5,524 nucleotides of DNA, from the NCBI RefSeq assembly GCF_002943415.1, contig NZ_PTQZ01000119.1:1-5524 (forward strand). Reading direction: 5' to 3'. Made by a program: the position numbers and the translations under genes. The notes beneath the pieces were generated by a model, which worked only from the letters and a program-made list of their open reading frames with translations, made no database searches and was not told where the DNA came from. Source of the DNA: Amnimonas aquatica. GTDB lineage: Bacteria > Pseudomonadota > Gammaproteobacteria > Pseudomonadales > Moraxellaceae. Positions within the stretch are counted from its first letter, which is position 1; every line of letters starts with the position of its first letter. Shown here in pieces: positions 1 to 4,806 of this stretch.

Positions 1-512
1 CCCGCCAGCCAGTGCCGGGCATAGTCGTGTACCGGGCCGGCGATCAGTGCCGCGTAGGCCTCCAGCGGCCAAGGCAGGTCGTCACCGGACGCGCTGCGGG
101 CGCGTATCCAGTCCGCCACCTGGCGCATGCCGGCCTGCAGGTCCGCGCGCATCTCCGGCTCCGCGGCCGCCTCCGCCAGCACCACCCGGTGGTTGAACAG
201 GAACGATGCCCAGTCCGGGTTGGCGCAGATCCAGTCGACATGCGCGTGCACGATGGCGCGGATGCCGTCGCGCAGGTTGTCCGCGCGCGCCAGGTACTCC
301 CCTTGCAGCACGCGGAAACGACGCAGCCCTTCCAGATAGACCTCGGCGGCAATGCGCTCCTTGTTGCCGAAGTGGTGGTAGAGGCTGCCCGTGCTGGCGC
401 CCGAGGCGGCACGGATCATGTCGATCGTGGTGGCCTCGACGCCATGCTGCGCGAAGCAGCCGAGGGCGGCCCGGATGATGGACTCGCGGCGCGAGCTTGA
501 CCTGTCTGCCAT
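1..512 (-). CDS. TetR-family transcriptional repressor (C-terminus beyond left edge)
   Basis: A ligand-responsive DNA-binding repressor, expected to act as a dimer on an operator near its own gene. From the ATG at 512-510 the frame stays open to the left edge, giving 170 complete residues. TetR proteins are usually about 190-220 residues, so only the last few dozen are missing. The N-terminal helix-turn-helix domain is typical: a first helix with ESIIRAALGCFAQHG (10-24), then TTIDMIRAASGASTGSLYHHFGNKERI-type recognition sequence (about 28-54), including the family hallmark SLYHHFGNKE. The C-terminal ligand domain is all helical and rich in Ala, Trp and Tyr; its ligand cannot be read from sequence. 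No good Shine-Dalgarno motif precedes the ATG, but it directly precedes the conserved domain and no closer start fits. It is divergent from the DUF4442 gene, and a 16-bp palindrome starts 10 bp upstream of its start codon, so autorepression and control of the neighbour are likely (inference). Confidence 0.93.
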   Translation of the reverse strand, partial: MADRSSSRRESIIRAALGCFAQHGVEATTIDMIRAASGASTGSLYHHFGNKERIAAEVYLEGLRRFRVLQGEYLARADNLRDGIRAIVHAHVDWICANPDWASFLFNHRVVLAEAAAEPEMRADLQAGMRQVADWIRARSASGDDLPWPLEAYAALIAGPVHDYARHWLA

Positions 513-526
513 GATTGGAAGATTAT
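497..526 (+). promoter_or_regulatory. Candidate sigma70-type promoter for the DUF4442 gene
   Basis: TTGACC at 497-502 (five of six to the -35 consensus) is followed after 18 bp by GATTAT at 521-526 (four of six to the -10 consensus). The -35 lies inside the first codons of the divergent tetR gene and the -10 runs into the palindrome at 522-537, an arrangement that would let a bound repressor block RNA polymerase. The match is imperfect and no transcript data support it. A weaker opposite-strand candidate for tetR (TGGACT at 548-543, TAATCT at 525-520) also overlaps the palindrome. Confidence 0.35.
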
Positions 527-537
527 TCTAGAATAAT
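522..537. promoter_or_regulatory. Perfect 16-bp palindrome, probable TetR-family operator
   Basis: ATTATTCTAGAATAAT equals its own reverse complement. The symmetry resumes one mismatched pair further out (AA at 519-520 with TT at 539-540), giving about 22 bp of dyad symmetry, the usual size of a TetR-family operator. It is an AT-rich island in GC-rich DNA, lies 10 bp upstream of the tetR start and 56 bp upstream of the divergent DUF4442 start, and overlaps the promoter-like elements on both strands. Binding by the adjacent TetR protein is inferred from position and symmetry. Confidence 0.75.
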
Positions 538-593
538 GTTTTAGTCCATAGCCCGATGACCACACCGGTCACCGGCCCGTCCCGGAGCGCACC

Positions 594-1052
594 ATGTCAA
601 AAGCCCTCGCCCTGTTCAACCGTCTCAAGACCCTGCCCGGCGGCACCCGCATCTTCACGCTCGGCGTCTGCCGCACCGCGCCCTACTTCGGCAGCATCCG
701 CCCGCACATCACCGACCTGGCGCCCGGCCTGGCACGCGTCGAACTGCGCAAGCGCCGTTCGGTGGAGAACCATCTGGGCACCGTGCACGCCATCGCCATG
801 TGCAACATGGCCGAGCTGGCCGGCGGCCTGATGACGGATGTCTCGGTGCCGGCCGGCGCGCGCTGGATCCCGTCCGGCATGACGGTGAAATACCTGAAGA
901 AGGCGAAGACCGATCTGGTGGCCACGGCGGATGGCAGCGGCATCGACTGGAACGCCGGCGGCGACGTGGTGACCACGGTGCAGGTGCGCGACACCGCCGG
1001 CGAACTGGTATTCACCGCGGATATCACCATGAACGTTAAGCTGGCGGGCTGA
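594..1052 (+). CDS. DUF4442 hotdog-fold protein, putative acyl thioesterase
   Basis: A 152-residue protein of the hotdog superfamily, DUF4442 branch, related to PaaI/YiiD-type acyl-CoA thioesterases and expected to be cytoplasmic and oligomeric. The central segment NHLGTVHAIAMCNMAELAGG (59-78) is the characteristic hotdog helix region. The asparagine and histidine before Gly-Thr-Val-His, and Glu74 within the helix, sit where thioesterase catalytic residues usually lie. The second half alternates polar and hydrophobic residues as expected for the curved beta sheet (GMTVKYLKKAKTDLVA, then VVTTVQVRDTAGELVFTADI). GGAG at 584-587 sits 6 bp before the ATG and supports this start. It is divergent from tetR and likely controlled by the intervening palindrome. 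It converges on srkA with a 15-bp gap. Thioesterase activity is a family-level inference; its substrate is unknown, and many DUF4442 members have never been assayed. Confidence 0.88.
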   Translation: MSKALALFNRLKTLPGGTRIFTLGVCRTAPYFGSIRPHITDLAPGLARVELRKRRSVENHLGTVHAIAMCNMAELAGGLMTDVSVPAGARWIPSGMTVKYLKKAKTDLVATADGSGIDWNAGGDVVTTVQVRDTAGELVFTADITMNVKLAG

Positions 1053-1067
1053 CGGCCGGCCCCCGCA

Positions 1068-2117
1068 TCACCACAGCGCCAGCGGCGGCTCCCCCAGCCG
1101 TGACAGCTGCACTTCCAGGTCATCGACATGCGACTGCCACCAGGCCGGCGTGTCGAACCAGGGGAAGGCGCGCGGGAACGCCGGATCCTGCCAGCGCAGG
1201 GCCAGCCAGCCGGCGTGATGCACCATGCGCAGGGCGCGCAGGGGCTCGATCAGTGCCAGTTCGGCGCTGTCGAAGTCGCGGAACATGGCATAGCCGTCGA
1301 GCAGCTCGGCGAGCTGCAGGGTCTGCTCGGCGCGCGTGCCGCTGAGCAGCATCCACAGGTCCTGCACGGCGGGCGCCGTCTGGCAGTCGTCGAAGTCCAG
1401 CAGCCAGGGGCCGTCATCACGCGTCCACAGCACATTGCCGGGGTGGCAGTCGCCCTGGGTGCGGATGCCGCGGACGCCGTCCAGCCCGCTGGCCGTCACG
1501 CCTTCGCGCAAGGCCGCCACCACATCCCGGTAGCGCGATGCCAGATGCGCCGGCAGCAGCGCGAGCACATGCCCGGCCGGCTCGTCGAGGAAGCGCGCCG
1601 CAGTCAGCGCCGGGCGCGCGGCGAACGGCCGCGTCTCCGCCACCGCGTGCATGCGTCCCAGCAGCATGCCGATGCGGTGCAGCTGGTCCGGGTCGCCCGC
1701 CTCCAGGCCCTGGCCGCCCTTGCGCGGGAACAGCGCGTAACGGTAACCGTCGTGATGAAACAGGGTTTCGCCAGCGGCATCGGCCAGTGGCTCCACCACC
1801 GGCAGGCCGGCATCGGCCAGCTCGCGGGTGAAGGCGTGCTCCTCGCGCAGCTGCGCGTCGGACCAGCGATGCGGTCGGTAGAACTTGGCCACCAGCGGCT
1901 GGGCATCCTCGATGCCGACCTGCCAGACCCGGTTCTCGTAGCTGTTGAGGGGGAAGACGCGGGCATCGCTGAGATACCCGGCCGACTCCACCGCCGCGAT
2001 CACGTGATCGGGCGAAAGACGGGCGTAATCGGCATAGCTTTCGCCGGCGTCACGACGGGCGTCATCAGCGCCGCCGGCATCATCGGGTGCCGTGGCATGG
2101 CTCGGGAAAACGCTCAC
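1068..2117 (-). CDS. srkA: Stress response Ser/Thr protein kinase SrkA (YihE/RdoA)
   Basis: A cytoplasmic Ser/Thr kinase of the APH/choline-kinase fold. In E. coli, SrkA is linked to the Cpx envelope-stress response and protects stressed cells from death. The 349-residue product matches the family throughout: PLNSYENRVWQ (56-66), the ATP-site lysine in VAKFYRPHRW (76-85), the catalytic loop QGDCHPGNVLW (221-231, Asp223 and Asn228), the metal-binding DFDD (241-244), AVQDLWMLLSG (250-260) and FPWF near the C-terminus. E. coli has HGDCHAGN, so the loop histidine is replaced here by Gln221. The start is a GTG at 2117-2115; no in-frame ATG precedes the conserved region. This gives an N-terminal extension of roughly 27 residues over E. 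coli that is acidic, Ala-rich and poorly conserved, so the true start is uncertain. The gene lies 10 bp after the lpxO stop, suggesting co-transcription, unlike E. coli where it precedes dsbA. Confidence 0.93.
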   Translation of the reverse strand: MSVFPSHATAPDDAGGADDARRDAGESYADYARLSPDHVIAAVESAGYLSDARVFPLNSYENRVWQVGIEDAQPLVAKFYRPHRWSDAQLREEHAFTRELADAGLPVVEPLADAAGETLFHHDGYRYALFPRKGGQGLEAGDPDQLHRIGMLLGRMHAVAETRPFAARPALTAARFLDEPAGHVLALLPAHLASRYRDVVAALREGVTASGLDGVRGIRTQGDCHPGNVLWTRDDGPWLLDFDDCQTAPAVQDLWMLLSGTRAEQTLQLAELLDGYAMFRDFDSAELALIEPLRALRMVHHAGWLALRWQDPAFPRAFPWFDTPAWWQSHVDDLEVQLSRLGEPPLALW

Positions 2118-2127
2118 CAGGCCACCA

Positions 2128-3027
2128 TCAGAAAATGAATATCCACGCCAGCAGACCGCCGAGGATCAGCCACTTGATGATGTAGTACAGCGTGCGGTTC
2201 TGCTTCTTGAGCTTCTTCGCGACGATGCGGATCTGGTAGATGTAGCGGAAGGCCTTGTTGATGCCGCCGGTCTTGTCGCCCTCGGTATTGGGCGAGCTGG
2301 CGGCGGTCATGACGTTGCGCGCGAACCAGTGGTTGAAGGCCTGCGCCCAGCGCGCGGTCATCGGCCGCTCGATGTCGCAGAGCAGGATGATGCGGTTCTG
2401 CTCGGTCTTGTTCTCGGCGTAGTGGATGTAGGTCTCGTCGAACATCACGCCGGCGCCGTCGCGCCAGCTGTAGCGTTCTCCATCGACATCGATGAAGCAG
2501 CGGTCATCGTTCGGGGTGATCAGGCCGAGGTGGTAGCGCAGCGAGCCGGCGAACGGGTCGCGGTGCTTGACCAGGCGGCTGCCCGGCGGCAGTTCGGTGA
2601 ACATGGCGGCCTTGACCGAATCCAGCCCGCGCACCAGCTCGGTGGTCTTCGGGCACAGCTCGGCAGCGGACGGGTGGCCATCCTCGTACCACTTCAGGTA
2701 GAAGCGCTTCCAGCCGACCTTGAAGAAGGAGTTGAAGCCGACATCGTTGTACTCGCCGGAGACCTTGATCAGGCCGCGGTCGGCCAGCGCCTGCGCCTCG
2801 TCGCGGATGGTCTCCCAGTTGTCCTCCAGCACCTTCAGGTCCGGGAAGTATTCGCTGGACAGGTAGGGCGTGTTCGGCACCTTCGACCACCAGTACATGA
2901 TGACGTTGACCGGCGCCATGATCGTCGAGTGATCGAAGAACTGACGGAAGAACTTGTGCTTGACCTTGCCGCGACGGTGCACGTAGACCGCGGAAACGAT
3001 GAACAGCGCCAGAATTAACCATTTCAT
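2128..3027 (-). CDS. lpxO: Lipid A hydroxylase LpxO (aspartyl/asparaginyl beta-hydroxylase family)
   Basis: An Fe(II)/2-oxoglutarate/O2-dependent dioxygenase that adds a 2-hydroxyl to a secondary acyl chain of lipid A at the cytoplasmic face of the inner membrane. The product is 299 residues, close to the roughly 300 of Salmonella LpxO. A hydrophobic N-terminal segment (2-18) is followed by basic HRRGKVKHK. The catalytic core carries the iron triad HRD (His155, Asp157) and His202 in TYIHYAEN, plus Arg212 in NRIILL, where the 2-oxoglutarate-binding arginine is expected. A basic stretch (KKLKKQNR) leads to a second hydrophobic segment (283-299). The chosen ATG at 3027-3025 gives the family-like start MKWLILALF. 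An upstream in-frame ATG at 3162 lies in the loop of the neighbouring terminator and would add a non-homologous, Pro-rich 45 residues, so it is rejected. No Shine-Dalgarno is seen; a CCTCC-type tract sits there instead. It is first in a probable lpxO-srkA unit. Substrate is inferred from family. Confidence 0.92.
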   Translation of the reverse strand: MKWLILALFIVSAVYVHRRGKVKHKFFRQFFDHSTIMAPVNVIMYWWSKVPNTPYLSSEYFPDLKVLEDNWETIRDEAQALADRGLIKVSGEYNDVGFNSFFKVGWKRFYLKWYEDGHPSAAELCPKTTELVRGLDSVKAAMFTELPPGSRLVKHRDPFAGSLRYHLGLITPNDDRCFIDVDGERYSWRDGAGVMFDETYIHYAENKTEQNRIILLCDIERPMTARWAQAFNHWFARNVMTAASSPNTEGDKTGGINKAFRYIYQIRIVAKKLKKQNRTLYYIIKWLILGGLLAWIFIF

Positions 3028-3083
3028 GGGAGGAGACCTGTCTGGAGGCAACCTGCTGCCCGAATGCCGGGGAACACAACGCG

Positions 3084-3089
3084 ATTCTA
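3084..3089 (-). promoter_or_regulatory. Candidate -10 element for the lpxO-srkA unit
   Basis: Read on the minus strand this is TAGAAT, five of six to the sigma70 -10 consensus, lying 57 bp upstream of the lpxO start and downstream of the yaiL terminator. No convincing -35 hexamer lies 16-18 bp further up; there is only a T-rich stretch (minus strand of 3106-3110). The 115-bp gap between terminator and lpxO must hold a promoter if lpxO is expressed independently, and this is the best candidate in it. Confidence 0.3.
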
Positions 3090-3142
3090 GCGATTGCGCC
3101 AGGGGAAAAACATCGCCCGGCGGCGGTTCCGGACAGTCTCCG

Positions 3143-3175
3143 AAAAACCCGTCTGCGGCCATGCCCGCAGACGGG
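3143..3175 (-). terminator. Intrinsic terminator after yaiL
   Basis: An 11-bp perfect GC-rich stem (CCCGTCTGCGG at 3148-3158 pairs with CCGCAGACGGG at 3165-3175) with a 6-nt loop. On the minus strand it is followed at once by five Ts (3147-3143). It begins 6 bp past the yaiL stop codon, so it ends the GST/unknown/yaiL operon and insulates it from lpxO. The T tract is on the minus-strand side only, so it is unidirectional. Confidence 0.9.
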
Positions 3176-3181
3176 TGCGCA

Positions 3182-3721
3182 TCACCACATCAGGTCGTCG
3201 GGAATCGGATAATCGGCGTAGGGATCGTCCTCGGCCTTGTCCTCGGCTCGGCGCTCGTTGAGCTGGACGATGACACCGGCATCGCGCTGGCGGATGCGCT
3301 CCGCCACCACCGCCGGCACCAGCTCGTAGGCATCGCCGGCGGGACCGCCGGCCAGCCGCACCACGGCGACCTGGCCGCGCACCAGCTGGTCGTGCTGGGC
3401 ACCGGTGACCATCAGCTTCTTGACCTTCCTGCCATCGACGAACTGCCAGCTCTGCTCGCCGCCGGCACGGCCGATGCGATGCTGCTCGATGAGCTGGCGC
3501 ACCTGCGCGGCCAGCGCCTTCTCCGCCTGTGCCTGCTGCAGCTGGCGATTGGCCTCGCGATCCTTCTCCGCCTGCTCGCTGCGCGCGCGCTGCGCCAGCT
3601 CGGCGGCGGACTCGCCGTCGCTACGGCCCTTGGCGGCCTGGCGACGAGCGTGGTCGGCCTGGCGGGCGCGCTTCTGGTCGGCGAGTCCGGCCTTCAGCAG
3701 CTGGTCCTTGAGCGATGCCAT
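3182..3721 (-). CDS. yaiL: YaiL-family DUF2058 protein
   Basis: A 179-residue soluble protein of the DUF2058 (YaiL) family, widespread in gammaproteobacteria and of unproven function; it has been labelled nucleoprotein or polynucleotide-associated. It starts with SLKDQLLKAGLADQKRA, typical of the family. Next comes a long charged helix rich in Lys, Arg, Glu, Gln and Ala (about 15-80), probably a coiled coil. A compact C-terminal domain follows with VRQLIEQHRI (74-83), FVDGRKVKKLMV, ELVPAVVAERIRQRDAGVIV, and the hallmark tail DDPYADYPIPDDLMW, nearly identical to that of E. coli YaiL. Length matches the family. The ATG lies 1 bp after the stop of the preceding gene (TGAGATG), and a strong GGGAGGG Shine-Dalgarno sits 5 bp before it inside that gene's last codons, indicating translational coupling. 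It is the last gene of the operon before the terminator at 3143-3175. Confidence 0.93.
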   Translation of the reverse strand: MASLKDQLLKAGLADQKRARQADHARRQAAKGRSDGESAAELAQRARSEQAEKDREANRQLQQAQAEKALAAQVRQLIEQHRIGRAGGEQSWQFVDGRKVKKLMVTGAQHDQLVRGQVAVVRLAGGPAGDAYELVPAVVAERIRQRDAGVIVQLNERRAEDKAEDDPYADYPIPDDLMW

Positions 3722-3722
3722 C

Positions 3723-4766
3723 TCAGCCCTCCCGCGCCGCCAGCACCGCCTCGACGCGGCCCGACGTGTAGAACGGCAGCAGCTGCCGGCGGATGATGCC
3801 CTCCAGCATGCCGTTCCCGTGCAGCACCGCGATGATCGGCGGCGCGAAGCGCATGAATTCGGCCAGGATCATGTCGCGGGTGACGCCGACCTCGACCAGC
3901 AGGTAGACCAGCGAATGGTCGCCGTACTTGTCGAAGAAGCTGTCGATGCTGACATCGATCACGGTGGCGTAGTAGCTGGACTTGCGCAGCTCGCCGCGCC
4001 AGTACTCGTAGCCGATGACGAAGAACTCCTCCAGGCTGTCGGCCGACACGTACTGGCGGAAATCGCTGGCCGGGCGGTGCTTGACGCCGGCCCAGACATC
4101 CAGCGCCAGGTCGCGCAGGGCCTGGTCGCTGAGCTTCTTCAGCAGGGCTTCCTCGCTGTGCTGCAGCGTGGCCTTGGTGCTCTTGCGGACATAGTTGTGC
4201 AGGCCTTCGTCGAGGGTCTTCTCCAGGTTCGGCGACGCCTTGCTGAGCACCGACTTGCCCAGGCCCATGAGCGTGGAGGCGCCGGGAATGCCGCGCGCCG
4301 CCTCGTTGCCCTGCGCCAGGTAGCCCTTGATGCCGCGGTAGATCAGGTCCGAGGCCAGGTCGACCAGCAGCGGGTTGCCCAGCACCTCGTGCACCAGGCG
4401 CTCGCGCACCTCGCGCATCTCCACCGCCTTGTTGACGATCTCGCGCACCTGCTGGTCGGAAATGATGTCGGTCAGCCGGGTATCGTCATGGATGGGATGG
4501 GCATGCAGCACGCGGGCGATGTCGCCGACCAGCTCGGGAATGCCGCCGGCCATGGGCATGTGCACGGCATAGGTGTGCGCCGTGGCCTTGATCTGCTCGC
4601 GCGTCACCACCTGGTTCAGGGTCAGACGCTCGGCATTGGCGAGGTCGGCGTCGAGCTCGCGGGCCAGGTGCGCCTGCAGGCCGTCGCCGGTCAGCAGCGC
4701 CAGCGCATGCTCGACATGCGCCTCGTAGAGCGCGGCCACCACCGGATGCTGGATGGATGTGGTCAT
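3723..4766 (-). CDS. Conserved-looking protein of unknown function, 347 residues
   Basis: I do not recognise the family. The protein looks mostly alpha-helical, soluble and without a signal peptide or clear membrane segment. Visible landmarks are: an N-terminal helical region (1-60); a short Gly/Pro segment HMPMAGGIPELVGDI (69-83); a charged helix DQQVREIVNKAVEMREVRERLVHEVLG (104-130); a Gly-rich amphipathic stretch RGIPGASTLMGLGKSVL (158-174); and an aromatic/acidic region EEFFVIGYEYWRGELRKSSYY (246-266) followed by hydrophobic VTRDMILAEFMRFAPPIIAVL (295-315). Codon use and GC are like its neighbours, and it lies between a GST-like gene and yaiL with 40 bp and 1 bp spacing, so it is a real operon member. 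Two adjacent ATGs are available (4769 and 4766). The GGAG at 4775-4772 is better spaced for 4766, so that start is used. The open frame to 4946 only overlaps the GST gene. A link to yaiL function is suggested by coupling but unproven. Confidence 0.85.
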   Translation of the reverse strand: MTTSIQHPVVAALYEAHVEHALALLTGDGLQAHLARELDADLANAERLTLNQVVTREQIKATAHTYAVHMPMAGGIPELVGDIARVLHAHPIHDDTRLTDIISDQQVREIVNKAVEMREVRERLVHEVLGNPLLVDLASDLIYRGIKGYLAQGNEAARGIPGASTLMGLGKSVLSKASPNLEKTLDEGLHNYVRKSTKATLQHSEEALLKKLSDQALRDLALDVWAGVKHRPASDFRQYVSADSLEEFFVIGYEYWRGELRKSSYYATVIDVSIDSFFDKYGDHSLVYLLVEVGVTRDMILAEFMRFAPPIIAVLHGNGMLEGIIRRQLLPFYTSGRVEAVLAAREG

Positions 4767-4771
4767 CATGA

Positions 4772-4775
4772 CTCC
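4772..4775 (-). promoter_or_regulatory. Shine-Dalgarno deciding the start of the unknown protein
   Basis: GGAG on the minus strand lies 2 nt before the ATG at 4769 but 5 nt before the next ATG at 4766, so the second is favoured. Upstream of it (4790-4776) the transcript carries an unstructured AAC/GAC-rich stretch, unusual in this GC-rich DNA. Confidence 0.6.
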
Positions 4776-4806
4776 GTTGTCGTTGTTGTTCCCGCCCGGC
4801 CCGCGC

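Noticed and set aside
1054..1061. GGCCGGCC as a bidirectional terminator
   Set aside because: The stem is too short for a hairpin with a loop and no T tract follows on either strand.
1998..2009. Perfect palindrome GATCACGTGATC
   Set aside because: It lies within the srkA coding sequence over conserved-type residues DHVI, with no promoter context; most likely chance.
1128..2138. Plus-strand open frame opposite srkA
   Set aside because: srkA on the minus strand has end-to-end family motifs; the plus frame has no recognisable domain and shadow-like composition.
2092..3018. Plus-strand open frame opposite lpxO
   Set aside because: lpxO on the minus strand shows the iron triad and membrane ends; the plus frame is a Val/Ala/Gly/Asp-rich shadow.
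3064..3090. Eight-codon plus-strand reading frame after a GGAGG motif
   Set aside because: Far too short, poorly spaced from the motif, and without any other support.
3028..3162. 45-residue upstream extension of LpxO from the ATG at 3162
   Set aside because: The ATG lies in the loop of the yaiL terminator, the extension is Pro-rich and unlike the family, and the start at 3027 gives the normal LpxO length and N-terminal membrane segment.
2999..3796. Plus-strand open frame preceded by GGGAGGAG
   Set aside because: The purine tract at 3028-3035 lies downstream of the frame's own ATG and cannot serve it. The frame runs antisense to yaiL, through the terminator, and has no recognisable domain.
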